From: Tolypocladium sp. Sup5 PDA-1
Taxonomy: Eukaryota; Ascomycota; Sordariomycetes; Hypocreales; Ophiocordycipitaceae
Length of the DNA stretch: 64,000 nucleotides
Direction of reading: 5' to 3'
Assembly: GCA_000750105.3 (NCBI GenBank)
Contig: JPHH03000060.1
Span: 124,001-188,000, forward strand
Below the pieces are notes generated by a model that saw nothing but the letters and a program-made list of their open reading frames with translations, did no database searches and had not been told where the DNA came from. Positions 1 to 11,988 of this stretch are shown piece by piece. Both the position numbers and the translations under genes were made by a program. Within the stretch, counting starts at the first letter, position 1. Every line of letters starts with the position of its first letter.

Positions 1-1051
1 TCCCGGTGAAGCCCTTTTCAACCGCTTCCCGCACCGCCTGCTCGATGGCCACGCTCATCTCCTCCGAGGATATGCCAAACTCTTCTGGGATCGGGTTGGC
101 GAAGAAGATGCCGGACTCGATGCCTAGCTGTTCCTGGGCGAAGATCATGGCTGCGGCTTCCTTCTCGGTGTACACGACGGACGGGCTCTTTATGCCGCTC
201 TCCCTGGCCCAGAATGCGGGGAAGTCGACCTTGCCAGTGCGTCCGTCGGCAAAGGTCGACACGAGGCAGCCCTGCGTCTCGAGGTACTCCAGCGTCCTGG
301 GGATGTCGAGGAAGCCTTTGCAGCCGCTGGCGATGACGGCTACTCTGGTCCGCCCCAGCTCCGTGAGATCGGCAGACACGTCCATGGAGCTCTCGCCGCC
401 GCGGTGGACGCCACCCAGGCCGCCGGTGCCGAATACTCGGATGCCGGCTAGCCTGGCGAGAAGCATAGTGCCCGCAATTGTGGTGCCACCATGGATCTTG
501 CGTCCAGCGAGGCCCTATATCAAGTTAGAGCTTGGTCTTCTATCCTGGCTGGCCCATCACTGGTTGCAAAGATCTGAGAGGAGACTAACCATGCCCGCAA
601 GATATGCAATATCCCTCCGCGAGGCCTTGACCGTGCCCTCATCCTCAATCATGCGGATAATCTGTTTGGGAGACACGCCAACCGTGGGGACGCCATCGAC
701 AATGGCAATGATGGCAGGGATACCGCCGTGGCTGCGGACAAGGTCTTCATGCTCTCGGGCAAGGTCCTTGCCCATCGCGCCGTGCGTGTAGATTGTGGAT
801 TCAAGAGCCACCACGGGCTTGTTGCCCTGGACGGCGTCTGCCACCTCATCAGAGACGCGCAGCAGGCCCCGCAAGGCAGGCGACGTGGATGCTGCAGAAG
901 CTGTCGCGAAGCCACGTCGCAGACAGGGCGCTCGGCTTTGGTGGTTGCATTGAGGACGGGCGGCGACCTGGCTGATCGGATGCGGGCATCGCACCGAGCC
1001 GGCACTGAGCCAGCGGCGGCCCACGGGGATTGCGAGCCGAGCCGCCTTCAT
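1..1051 (-). CDS. Pseudouridine-5'-phosphate glycosidase-like protein, N-terminal part (cut by window edge)
   Basis: Family role: PsuG/IndA enzymes reversibly cleave pseudouridine 5'-phosphate to uracil and ribose 5-phosphate; in many fungi the domain is fused to a PfkB-type sugar kinase. Seen: exons 590–1051 and 1–514 with a 75-nt intron (515–589, donor GTTAGT) join in phase 0. The PsuG core is clear: ALESTIYTHG with the catalytic-type Glu at about residue 70, then VDGVPTVGV, KASRRDI, and after the intron KIHGGTTIAGTM and FGTGGLGGVHRGGE. The first 50 or so residues are Arg/Ser/Ala-rich, including RRGFATAS, and look like a mitochondrial presequence. The gene runs off base 1 in an open frame, so the predicted kinase half cannot be seen. 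The ATG at 1051 is the first in frame that gives the presequence. Confidence 0.85.
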
Positions 1052-2214
1052 GGTGGTTGTTGTGAGAGCACGCGACGCTTGGTTCTTCTTCGCAGAAGGG
1101 GTCAGTCAAGGCTGAAACTCTGGATCGGCGCTTCTACGCTGATTGGGCCAGTCCGGAAGCAGCTCTGAGTGATTCTGCGCTCTGCGGTCAATGGAATATG
1201 AGGAGAAGCGGTGTATTTTTATGAGTTGAGGAAACTGATGCCGGCCGGATGAGGTTGTAAAGTTGTAGTCACGCCGGCCCACCTCTGCATCGGAGGGGGC
1301 CGTTAGTGCAACCAGCCCCCAGCCCCGGCCGCCGTCTCTGCCTCCGACTTCCGGAACGCCGTCCAGTTGTCCGGGAGAGGCTCGGTTTGGTTTATGAGAA
1401 GATGCATATTTCTCGCCGCATGTCTGTTGGCCTCTGTGGACAATTCCCTTGGCCTAAAAGTAGGAAATAGTTGGAAATAAAAAGAATGCAAGCGCAGCAG
1501 TTGCTGTACGTAGAGAAGATGTTTGCCTGACACATCACTGATGCCCCGCTGAAGGTCATCTACAGCGGCTTCAAGTGGGCCAAAGACGTTGGCTAGCCTT
1601 CGGAAGCTGCCGCAGGATTTAAACAATCAATAGTCAGTATAACCTATCTCTTTGACGGGTGTCATTGGGCTGGTATGTTGCTGGGACTTGACGGCCAAGA
1701 CCAGCGAGCCTGCAGATGACAATTGAGCAGGCTACTGGAGGTTGCAGAGCATGCTGGATGCTGTGGTTTTGCTTCCCAGCTGAACAGCAAACAAGACGGT
1801 CCCTGGGAAATCCAAAACGACTTGGGGGGGATTCTTATATCTCCACGTCTCGAGGCCTTTATCACCGGTGGGGATACGGGGAAATGGAAGCCCGGAGCGG
1901 GAGCTGCGAGGAGTCGCACTCTAAGCTACCCCGGATTCCACGACGGGGGGACGGCATAACCATGAGCTTCCCCGCACACCTTGGGCGCAGCCAAACCTCG
2001 GCTTGCTCCCGCACGCGCAGACACATGGCCTCACATTGAGCCGACGGCGGCAGGGCGGACGGGGGAGCTCCTGTTCTTGTCTTGGGAACGTGTCTGGACC
2101 TTGACTCTTCTCTCTCTCACCAATTGATGTCGTGATACCAGACTCTACAACTGTGCCTTAGCTGGCCGTATGCGAGAACATCTATGCCCATCATCTGACA
2201 GTCACGACGCCAAC
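1052..2214. other. Intergenic, divergent promoter region
   Basis: This spacer separates the leftward glycosidase-like gene from the rightward dehydrogenase. Short open frames occur on both strands, but none shows family motifs or joins through plausible introns. A pyrimidine tract (TTCTCTCTCTC at about 2107) precedes the dehydrogenase, as is common for fungal transcription starts. Nothing else is recognised. Confidence 0.5.
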
Positions 2215-3411
2215 ATGCCCATGCACAACGGCATCCTCCCGCGCGAGGGCTTCTGCGCAGACGTCATCCTCAAGCTCATCCGCAGGACCGCCCTCAACCC
2301 GGCCCTGCTGCTGCCCCTCGTCCTCCTCGCGCGCCTCACCAAGAAGGGCCAGGACCTCTCCATCCTGCACCCCACGGCCGCTCGGCGCCTGCGCATCCTC
2401 TTCTACTATGCGCTCGCCCGCCGAGCCAGCGCCTGGCTGTCCGACCGGGTCCGCAACAACTGGTCTGACGACAGATACGATTGGTCCAGGGAGATTGTCC
2501 TGGTCACGGGAGGAGCTGCGGGCATTGGCGGGTCGATGGTTCGATTCTTCGAGGAGAAGGGGATCAAGGTGGTGGTGCTCGACATACAGCCCATGTCGTT
2601 TACAACCTGTAAGTTTATTCCCGTACGGGTTTCATGCCGAGCCCTGGAGCACCCCCGTTAACACATCACAGCATCCAGGGTCCGCCACTTCCACTGCGAC
2701 ATCAGGTCGCCCGAGAGCGTCAACGCCGTAGCAGACGCCATCAGGGCCGAGGTCGGTCACCCGACCGTCATCATCAACAATGCTGGCGTGGCCCGAGGCA
2801 AGACGCTGCTGGACTCTGAGCCCGGAGACGTGCGGTTCACCTTCGACGTCAACACCCTGGCCCATTTCTGGATCACAAAGGCGTTCCTCCCCAACATGAT
2901 TGCCCGCAATCACGGCATGGTCGTCACCGTCTCGTCGTTTGCCTCGTGGCTGACCATCCCCAACATGATCGACTACGGCGCCTCCAAGGCCGCTGCCATG
3001 GCCTTCCACGAGGGACTCACATCGGAGCTTACGACTCGGTACAACGCGCCCAAGGTCCGCACCGTCTCGGTCCACCCGGGCCATACCAGGACCGCTCTCT
3101 TCAAGGGCTTCAACCAGGGGGCTGGCTTCCTGCTGCCGCAGCTGGAGCCAGACTCGATTGCCGAGGCCGTGGTGAGGCAGGTTCTCACCGGACGCAGCGG
3201 ACATGTCATTCTTCCCGAGGCCGGCGGCTCGCTCGCGGCTCTGCGCGCCTACCCGGACTGGTATTCCATCCGCCTGCGGGCCAGGGCGCAGGGTAGCATG
3301 AAGCGATGGAGCGGGAGACAGGTTGTGGAAGACGTCGACGCCTCATACGACGGAAAGGATAGCCAGCAGAACGAGGCGAACGAGAGCACGGTGCTGGTTT
3401 CCGGCGAGTAA
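2215..3411 (+). CDS. Short-chain dehydrogenase/reductase (RDH10/retinol-dehydrogenase-like)
   Basis: A classical SDR expected to oxidise or reduce a hydrophobic alcohol/ketone with NAD(P)(H); the substrate is unknown. Exons 2215–2608 and 2672–3411 are joined by a 63-nt intron (2609–2671, GTAAGT donor) and give about 377 aa. Seen: a hydrophobic N-terminal segment (NPALLLPLVLLARL, about residues 27–40) that may anchor it in a membrane, then the cofactor motif VTGGAAGIG, the NNAG motif, the catalytic Ser in TVSSFASW and the YGASKAA active site (Tyr-x3-Lys). All catalytic positions are intact. An in-frame ATG at 2170 would add 15 residues. I prefer 2215 because the following MPMHNGILPREGF fits the family start as I recall it. 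It reads in the same direction as the flavin monooxygenase downstream, but 1.9 kb separates them. Confidence 0.88.
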
Positions 3412-5281
3412 AGGCCTGGCCCCGGGCTGTCTCTGGTAGGCCGCCGCAAAGGGACCGTGCCAAGGTGCCATGGTTGTTGATGGTGCGAGCAAGAAATATC
3501 CCCAAATGTAATCCGTCGTGAGTCTTGTGCAATTGCTTTTCAATGGGATGATGTCCTGTATGAGGTTGCCATGTGTACTCGTAAGCTGAAATGGGGGGTA
3601 ATAGGGGTTCATCTCCATTCTATTGGCACGCCAGGATCAAGGTTCTCCAGAAATCGCAGGTATTGGTGCGTGATTGTGGAATGAGATGCTGACCCGACAT
3701 GTTGGTAGTGGGCTGATGGCCGCGTCAGTGGACGTCTGGTCAGGGCTCGAGGCTGCAGACGTGCCATTGGGCTGACACTCGACCTATCGAGTGGCGGCAT
3801 TAATGATAAGTCCGGTTGACACGATCGTGGCCGGGAGGCGGGAGTCGGGAGGGGAGCGAGGAATCGAGGATCGAGGAAGCGTCGGGCGCTGGCCAACAAG
3901 TCTGGGGTTCCCTAGCGAGACGACATGAACAGCCGACTGTTGCTGTTGGACGCACTGCGCAGTCACGAGGCGCCACGCCCGTTGCCGTGTGGCGCACTTC
4001 CGGACGAGGTAAAGTCGGAAGCGCTGGCGGACGACGAATTGATGCCGGCGTCCCCGGGCCTTGGTGCCACCGCGCACGCCCTCATGCAGGCCGCTGACCG
4101 AGGGCGCAGCGACATATATTAGCCGTGAGACCCGACGAGCCGCACCTCACTGTTCAGCCAAGCAAAACGGGCGCCGGAGTGTGTCTTGTTTGCTTGTCAA
4201 GCTCGTCTCGCGGCCATGAGTAAGCGCCTAGCAGAAGCGGCAGCCCGTCGACGGAGCGGAGGCTGGCGTTGCGGCGTCGTGATTTGAAGTGGCACCACTC
4301 TTAATAAATTAACCACTCGCCCAGGCCGGCTCGACCACGATCTCAGATGCAGCCAATCGGCGGCGGCTGGCTGACCCAGCGGAGCCCGACACCCTAGGGG
4401 ACCCCGTCAGCGAGATCAGCCCATTTCGGGCCTCACGAGCCCATCCGACTAAACAGCACGCAATCATGTCATGCCACTTTTCCCGCCAGGCCTGGCCGCC
4501 TGGGGCTGCTGAAACCGGCGTGCGGCGGCTCGGAACCCTCTGCGCGTATGGGCGAGCACCGCGAGCGATAATGGGCAGGGAGACGCACAGGCCAGGCTCA
4601 ATGCGGCGCAGGCTGCCCCAATGTTCGCTGTATGTTCTTTGTATATCAGATCCAGAGGACCCGGCCGACCCCAGCCCGCCGCTGTGTCACGCGAGGGCCC
4701 GGGCGAACCAACGCCGTGCAGCTTTGCAAGTATATCACAGATCCAGTCCTTGAATAGCCTCACCTCTGCGCCGCGCTGATTTGCGTCTCCTGCTCCCCGG
4801 ACTGCCTGACTGTTGGTGTTTCTGCACGGTGCCTTCGTCGAGGCAGAGCCAGCCAGCCTCGCTCTGACCTACGGACGGCAAGGAGGACCCACGAGCAGAG
4901 CCTTGCTTCCATCCATCGTCGAGCTGTCCTCTTCCTCCTCCCTCCTCCTCTCCATCCTCCTCTGTGAATCAAGCCAGACGCCCGACGTCGTCGACGCCCG
5001 CTGCCTACCCTCCAGAGTCCTCACCGCCCTGTCCAGGAACCCGATCATCGCGAACGCAGCGGCCAAGAGAGTTCGCCCCCTGCCCACCTCCCTCGTCACT
5101 TGAGATACAAACGACATCTCACACCTCCACCTCGCTCGCCCATACCGCCTGGCCTCATCCCATCTCAGGTACCTTGACTGCCTCGTCCGAGGCAAGCTCA
5201 GGCACCTCACCCACCGCCATCACGGCCAGCCTCGTGACGCCTCACTCGTCTCTCCCGCGCTTTCGCGCCGCCGCCGGCATC
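3412..5281. other. Long spacer upstream of the flavin monooxygenase
   Basis: This is 1.87 kb without a supportable gene. A TATA-like ACATATATT lies near 4112 and a CCAAT-type AGCCAATCGG at 4351. Neither can be tied to a start site from sequence alone. From about 4900 the DNA is strongly CT-rich and open in the monooxygenase frame, typical of a 5' leader. Its translation is low-complexity Ser/Pro/Thr and is not part of the family. Confidence 0.5.
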
Positions 5282-7483
5282 ATGGCGCCTGGCATCCTCA
5301 ACGGCAGCCCCCCGCTGGACAGCCCGGCCACCGATGTCGAGCACCAGCTGGCCCCCGTTAACGAGGACGACGACGAGGACGCCGTCGCCGATCTCACGCT
5401 CCTGCGAAGCTTCCCCGAGCCCCCGACGGAGTGCCAGGTCTGTGTCGTTGGCGCCGGTCCCGCCGGCCTGATGCTGGCCGCCACGCTGGCCAGGTACGGC
5501 ATCAACTGCGATGTTGTCGACGACCGGGCAGATCAGACTCCAGTGGGAAGGTAAATAAACGTCCTGCCCTTCTTGCTTGTGTGGACTTGTTGCGACGCCC
5601 CCTGCTGGCCTTGGTCAACCGCTTACCACCGATGTGTGCGCTCACAGGGCAGACGGCCTACAGCCAAAGACCATCGAGACGTTCAGGCAGCTCCGCCTGG
5701 CCGACACCCTGCTCCAGCGCGGCGTTCGCGTCTTCGACATTTCCTTCTGGCGCAGCACCGCAGAGGAGCCCCTCCATCGGCTAGGGCGTGAAGTCCACTA
5801 CCCCCCCGTCATTGACGTCTTGGATCCGTACATCCTCTTGGTGCACCAGGGCATCGTCGAGAGCCTCTTCATCGACGACCTGCGGAAGCGAGGCAGGGAG
5901 GTCCGCAGAAATATGGCCTTTGATTCCTATGAATTCCCCGCCGGAAAGACTGGGCAACTGCAGGTCAACTGTCGCACCAATGTCACCCACGACAAGCGAA
6001 CCATCCTGACCCAGTATCTAGTAGGCTGTGAGTGTCGCTGTAGTCTCTGTGCTCCCCCCCCTTTCCCAGGCTGACCCGCCGATCAGGCGATGGAGCGCAC
6101 TCCAAGGTCCGCAAGAGCATCCCCGATGTCGAGGCTGTCGGCATGTCGCAGGCCGCCATCTGGGGCGTTTTGGACGGCGAGCTCATCACCGACTTCCCGG
6201 ACATTTGGTCCAAGACGCTAGTCTACTCGGAGGAGCATGGCTCTATCCTCATCATCCCGCGGGAGAGAAACATGACCAGGTTCTACATCGAACTCAAGTC
6301 ATGCGTCGGCGCGGACCGTCGGGCGCTGGGTCAGACCTTTGTCATGCAACAGGCGAGAAAGATCATGGCGCCATTCAGCATCGATTGGAAGTATATCGAA
6401 TGGTTTGGGCGGTACCAGGTCGGTCAGCGCGTGGCAAGCCGCTTCGCGGATGCCAAAACCAGAGTCTTTCTATCCGGTGACGCCAGCCACACGCACTCCC
6501 CGAAGGCGGCGCAAGGCATGAACACATCCATGCACGATTCATGGAACCTCTCGTGGAAGCTCAACCTGGCCATTCGCGGTCTGGTCAAGCCCGACTTCCT
6601 GGAGAGCTACGAGGAGGAGCGACGGAAGATTGCCTTGGATCTGGTCAACTTCGACTACGAGCACGCCAACCAGATCGCCGGAGGAGACGCAGTGGCTCTG
6701 GCCCAGAACTTCAAAGCCAATGTCCGCTTCATCTCGGGAATAGGGGCCGAGTACGGGGCTAGCCCGCTCAACAGAGAGGAGCCCGCGGACATTGCCTTTG
6801 TGGCTGGCGATGCCAGGCCAGGATGTCTGCTGCCGCCCGCCAAGGTTACACGCTACATCGACTCCAACCCAGTGGATATACAGCTTGACATTCCCATGTT
6901 GGGCCAATTCCGCATCTTCCTGCTCATGTGGGACGTGCAGCAAGCAGCACCGTTCTTGACGACCTTTTGCCGCGCAGTCGCAGACCAGGACTCTTTTGTG
7001 AGCCAGCTATCTGCGGCTGCAAGCGCGTCCTATGCTGCACAACCGAGGCTGGGGTCGGCTGAAGATGTTTACATCCGCCCCGAGCGATACACGGCAGTCA
7101 GCCATCTGTTCACCTTTGCCCTCATCAGTAAGTTGCTACGGTTCTTGACTGTGTGCCTGTGATGTGGTGTTGACCCGAGAACAGCAACCATGGCCAAGGC
7201 AGAAATGGAAGTCTCCGACCTCCCAGCGATGCTCCAAGACAGCCGCTGGACAATCTATCTGGACGACATCCCCGAACAGGACACGAGAGGCCAGCTCTGC
7301 ACCGACAAGTGGCTTGGCAGCCTCGAGCCCGGCGAAGTGGCCATTATCAACGTGCGCCCCGACGGCTATGTTGGGTCTGTGGGACGATGGGACTCCAACA
7401 TCGACGACTCTGGGGTAGACGCTGCGCGGTGGTTGGATGAGTACTACGCCGGATTCATGCAGATCCCGCCGTCGAAGAAATGA
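5282..7483 (+). CDS. FAD-dependent monooxygenase, phenol 2-monooxygenase type
   Basis: Aromatic-ring hydroxylase of the PHBH fold class, using FAD, NADPH and O2; the actual phenolic substrate is unknown. Four exons (5282–5550, 5648–6027, 6087–7127, 7185–7483) encode about 662 aa, close to fungal phenol hydroxylases. Seen: a dinucleotide-binding GAGPAG after VCVV (about residues 55–62), the DG motif in VGCDGAHSKVRKSI, the second FAD motif LSGDASHTHSPKAAQGMN, and a C-terminal thioredoxin-like domain (GEVAIINVRPDGYVGSVG) typical of phenol hydroxylase dimers. The first 45 residues are acidic and poorly conserved in character. All motifs are intact. It stands in a sparse region next to an SDR, so a small catabolic or tailoring role is possible, but no cluster core enzyme is present. 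Confidence 0.9.
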
Positions 7484-9211
7484 TCAGTCAAGTGGGTGTA
7501 ACTCTCCATTTGTTTTTGACGACATAGGTGTCACGACCAAGAAATTTGATGAATTTGCCTGTACTGGGCAATCGTTCCCTACGGTACATAGAAGATTTTA
7601 TTGCAACCAGGCGTCGTTGAGGTTTGAGCAGACGGGCATCAGGCGGAGTTGGCACTGAGGAAGGCAAAACGAGATGGAACAGGAGGAGCACTGTACGATG
7701 ACACGCCGCACACTCAAGAGTATAAAGAGTCACGGCTCAATTGACATTACATTATTTCCATGATGCCTTTTATTTGTGGTCGCTGTCATGACTCTTGTGA
7801 CTTATGTTGCCTTCACATGCATACCATCCATATATCCATTTTCTGACCTTTACCCAGAATCGAACCCATGGTGGTCCTCGGATGTAAAATACGTGAACTA
7901 CCTAGCTAGAGAGGAGAGTTTTCACTTGGGTGAAACCTGTAGTCAACTATTACCTACAGATAAATGTACAAAGTCGAATTGGTTTTAGTTCGTACAAGAA
8001 GGTTTCCAGCCACTCTTGAACTACCCTTCTACTTTTCCCCCTGGGTCCCCCTGCTTCACCACCAGTGTCTTCTCGCATCTCCTCCCTTGCCTGTCTCGGG
8101 GGAATTTTAATCGCAACGATGCGATCCACCAGCCATCCGCCACGCTCCGACAAGCTCTTGGCCCCCTGGGCCTCCTACTTCTGGCCCAGAGTTCTCTGTG
8201 CCGAGCTGCTCTTGGAAGTTCGCGATGACGGCACTTGGAACGAAATTGGGCAGTATCAGTCCCAACCTCTATCGTGCCTATGCAAGGTACGAAGTACCTC
8301 ACGCACTGCCTCTTCCCCGCAGGGACGACACGTGGGGCCAGGCACAATAGGCGACAATGGATTCATACACACCAGGTCCTCCGTACTTCATACAAAGTAT
8401 GGAGTACCAACATGGCCTTGCGGCACATAAAGCCGTTGTGAAACGTGGTAGAAGATACGCAGCATCGTGTGCATCGTGAGGTGGGCCTCTGGCCTCGAGG
8501 AATTGGCAACTGTGGCATCTTGGTTTTGTGCCTCAACAAACGGCGACGCACGTGTGGCTATGGCTCGTTGGACGGCGCTGGAATGGATCCATGCTGACTC
8601 CCGTGGCCTCAACTCACCGTACAGACTACTCCGTACGCCGTCTGTCATCAAGAGGGCACACGGGAGTAAACAGATCGAGTACGCACGTACCTTGCAGTCC
8701 GTACAAATCCTCCAATTGGCAAATTAATGTCGACAAGATGCACTGAATCGACGCATTGCATTGTATTGGCTCCTGGTTTCTCGACTGTTCCATCCGTCGG
8801 CTCCAGGCCCATGACGCACTAGCAGCACTGGTACCTGCCCGGTAGGCACTGTGGACACCAAAATCGCGGCCCACTAGAGGTACCTCCCTGGCTTAGCTTG
8901 GTGGTTGCGACCACCCCCGCATTGGCAGGAAGGCTGGCCCCCAAAAGTTCGGGACCCTGAGGCCTGAGGCGGTCCCGGAGCTTCTACGTGTCCTCAAGGC
9001 CGCCAGCTAACTTCACTCGGGGTTTTAACTTCTCCACGAGCCACCTGTCTCCGACCACGAATTTTCCACCTTCACCTCAATCCTGGATTCTCCTGTTTGA
9101 GCACGCCCTGGGACATACCCATTGGCTTCTTCACTTCCCTTCTGCATCTCTGAGCACCTGCGCTGCGCGCTCGGTTTCCCCGTGTCTTGACCGAACCTAG
9201 CTTCATCCAGC
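7484..9211. other. Intergenic region with GTAC palindromes; calnexin leader
   Basis: No gene is supported over 1.7 kb. The spacer has the 3' flank of the monooxygenase, three copies of the GTAC-type palindrome (8287–8297, 8383–8407 and about 8624–8637), and a CT-rich stretch from about 9040 that probably contains the calnexin leader. A tRNA B-box-like match on the minus strand near 7850 did not fold into a tRNA and is rejected. Confidence 0.5.
8383..8407. repeat. Imperfect inverted repeat built from the GTAC palindrome
   Basis: GTACTTCATAC and GTATGGAGTAC are separated by three bases and complement each other with one mismatch, so the DNA or its transcript could form an 11-bp hairpin. It belongs to the same motif family as the GTACGAAGTAC copy at 8287–8297. 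Confidence 0.7.
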
Positions 9212-11060
9212 ATGAAGTTCAACGCTGTTGCGGCCGTGGCGTCGGCGGCCTTCCTCGCTGGAGCCGCCCACGCTGAGGATGCTGCCCAGGAGTCGCCTGT
9301 TGTCCCTGAGCTCCCGACTTTCACTGTGAGTTCTTGCTCTCCGCACGTGGTCGATGAGCGTCACTCTGGCAATCTGTCGCGTCCAACTTGACGAGTGCTG
9401 ACCGAGATCCTGCCCAGCCCACCACCTTGAAGGCCCCCTTCCTCGAGCAGTTCACCGACGACTGGGAGAAGCGATGGAAGCCTTCGCACGCCAAGAAGGA
9501 CATGGAGGGAACTGGCAAGGACGAGGAAGAGTGGGCGTACGTCGGCGAGTGGGCCGTCGAGGAGCCCACCGTGTACAAGGGCATGCACGGCGACAAAGGT
9601 CTCGTTGTCAAGAACCCGGCTGCCCACCACGCCATCTCGGCCAAGTTCCCCAAGAAGATTGACAACAAGGGCAAGACCCTCGTTGTCCAGTACGAGGTCA
9701 AGCTTCAGAGTAAGCACTCCCCTGTCTCCCAAAGCATCCCAAGGCATGCTGCTTACACAATCCGCTTCCAGAGGGTCTCGAGTGTGGTGGTGCCTACATG
9801 AAGCTGCTGCGCGACAACAAGGCCCTCCACCAGGAGGAGTTTGGCAACAAGACCCCGTATGTCATCATGTTCGGTCCCGACAAGTGCGGCCACACCAACA
9901 AGGTGCACTTCATCATCAACCACAAGAACCCCAAGACCGGCAAGTATGAGGAGAAGCACCTGTCGTCTCCTCCCACCGCCAAGATTGTCAAGACCACCGA
10001 GCTCTACACCCTGATCGTCCACCCCAACAACACCTATGCCATCAGGCAGAACGGCGACGAGGTCAAGACCGGCTCTCTCCTCGAGGACTTCTCCCCGGCT
10101 ATCAACCCGCCCGCCGAGATCGACGACCCCAAGGACACCAAGCCCGAGGACTGGGTTGACCAGGCCCGCATCCCCGACCCCGAGGCCTCCAAGCCCGAGG
10201 ACTGGGACGAGGATGCGCCCTTTGAGATTGTCGATGAGGAGGCCACCAAGCCCGAGGACTGGCTCGAGAACGAGCCCAGCACCGTCGCCGACCCCGAGGC
10301 GCAGAAGCCCGAAGACTGGGACGACGAGGAGGATGGTGATTGGATCGCGCCCACTGTCGCTAACCCCAAATGCGGTGATGTCTCTGGCTGTGGCCCGTGG
10401 ACCAAGCCCATGAAGAAGAACCCCGAGTACAAGGGCCAGTGGACCGCGCCTTACATTGACAACCCGGCGTACAAGGGTCCTTGGGCTCCCCGCAAGATCA
10501 AGAACCCCGAGTTCTTCGAGGACAAGCACCCCGCCAATTTGGAGCCCATGGGCGCCATTGGCTTCGAGATCTGGACCATGCAGAGCGACATTTCCTTCAA
10601 CAACATCTACATCGGCCACTCGATTGAGGATGCCGACAAGCTGGCCGCCGAGTCGTTCAAGCCCAAGCACACCGTCGAGAAGGCCCTGGCCGAGGCTGAC
10701 AAGCCCAAGCCCGAGGACAAGCCCAAGTCTCCCTCGGACCTCGTGTTCCTCGACGACCCGGTCCTGTACATCAAGGAGAAGCTCAACCTGTTCATCACGA
10801 TTGCCCAGAAGGACCCCATTGAGGCCATCAAGTTTGTTCCTGAGGCTGCCGGTGGCATCGTTGCCGTCGTGGTGACCCTGATTGCCATTGTCGCTGGTCT
10901 GGTTGGCCTGGGTGGCTCTTCACCTGCTGTCCAGAAGGCTGCTGTTGATGTCAAGGCCAAGGCCAAGGAGGCCACGGACAAGGCGGCGGAGGCTACTGCG
11001 ACCGGAGCCGAGAAGGCCAAGGCTGAGCTTAACAAGCGCACCACCCGCAGCCAGTCGTAG
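9212..11060 (+). CDS. CNX1: Calnexin, ER membrane lectin chaperone
   Basis: Binds monoglucosylated N-glycans on folding glycoproteins in the ER. Exons 9212–9325, 9418–9709 and 9772–11060 (introns 92 and 62 nt) give about 564 aa. Seen: a signal peptide (residues 1–21, ending AAHA), lectin-domain signatures such as KTPYVIMFGPDKCG and KVHFIINHKNP, a P-domain at about 250–365 with four KPEDW-type motif-1 repeats followed by motif-2 repeats (GPWTKP, GQWTAP, GPWAPR with NPxYKG), and one hydrophobic segment at about 496–516. The cytosolic tail is Lys/Ala-rich and ends in RTTRSQS, without a classical KKxx signal, as in several filamentous fungi. It works in the same pathway as OST1, also encoded in this window. 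The start is the ATG immediately before the signal peptide. Confidence 0.96.
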
Positions 11061-11988
11061 GCGTTGGACGTTGCGTGCGAGGCGTCTGAGCGGCGCTCAC
11101 GTCGGACGAAGATGGTGTTGCGAGGTCGGAGTCCCCCACGGGCACGGGGAATCTCAATTGCAATTGCAGATGTGGAGGAAATTATGACAAAGTAAAAGAT
11201 GCAAGAAAGGAAAATTACTGCTATCGGTCGTTTGATCTCACAGTGCTTGTTGGACCAGGCTGCATTGACGAAACGTCTTGGTGGGGCATGGGTCGACCCG
11301 GCACGGCGTATTGTATTTAGAAGGGATAGTTCGTCGCCCAGTACCCCAGGGAGCGTGTTTGCGTGTAATAACAAGTAGGCGAGACAATGCATGAACCTGA
11401 AACGTGTTGCATGCAAGGCCACGATGCGAGGTACGACGTGTTGATTTGGCTGTCGTGATGTCGCAATAGATGTACGGAGTACAAAGTACCTAGGTAAGGT
11501 ACGAAGTATTGAGGTATGGAAGGTCTAATTCAAAGGTCTAAGAGTTAGGCAAACCGGGCCGCGGTAGGACGTGTTAAGATTCGGCTATCGTGATGCCACA
11601 ATAGCATGTACGAAGTAGGCAAGGTATCTACGGACTAAATGGGGCCGTGGTCGGAGGTGCGAGAGGGCGTCGGCAGCTCGTCGGCATTGACGGCATGCGG
11701 CGGCATCGGCTCAACGGCGTCGGCCGTCGCCTTCATTGGCCAGCGGTGGGAAAGGTGAACTCTGTTGGTGAAGAGAGGTGACCCCCTCGCCCCCACACCC
11801 CAGCTTCCCCGACGGTGGTCGAACCAGCCCCTCTCCACACCCGCCCGTAGCCGCTCTTCATAAGAGGCGAACACCGTCGACAGCGTCGGGGGGAAGTGGA
11901 AGTCGCTGCTGCAAAGATCTCGTGTTCCCAAGCACGCCCAGTACGTCAAGCTCAAGCCCGTGTCTGACACGCCCGTCTTGTTGTCAGC
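11061..11988. other. Intergenic region with clustered GTAC palindromes
   Basis: This spacer holds the 3' flank of calnexin and the promoter side of the aldehyde dehydrogenase. It contains the densest GTAC-motif cluster in the window (11471–11509) plus another copy at 11608–11617. No gene-like reading frame is present. Confidence 0.5.
11471..11509. repeat. Cluster of GTAC-type palindromes
   Basis: GTACGGAGTAC, AAGTACCTAGGTA and GGTACGAAGTA follow one another within 40 bases. They are variants of the palindrome seen in many other spacers of this window. Confidence 0.65.

Noticed and set aside
4964..5281. N-terminal extension of the flavin monooxygenase in the same frame
   Set aside because: The extension starts with a GTG codon and is Ser/Pro/Thr low complexity, whereas the ATG at 5282 begins a normal family N-terminus.
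7845..7915. Minus-strand tRNA-like stretch with a B-box match (GGTTCGATTC) and a TAGCTAGGTAG resembling an A box
   Set aside because: The T-stem does not pair beyond one or two bases, no matching 7-bp acceptor stem is found, and the D-arm is too short.
9753..10670. 305-codon frame antisense to the calnexin P-domain
   Set aside because: The repeats of the P-domain produce a repetitive antisense translation, and calnexin itself is unambiguous.
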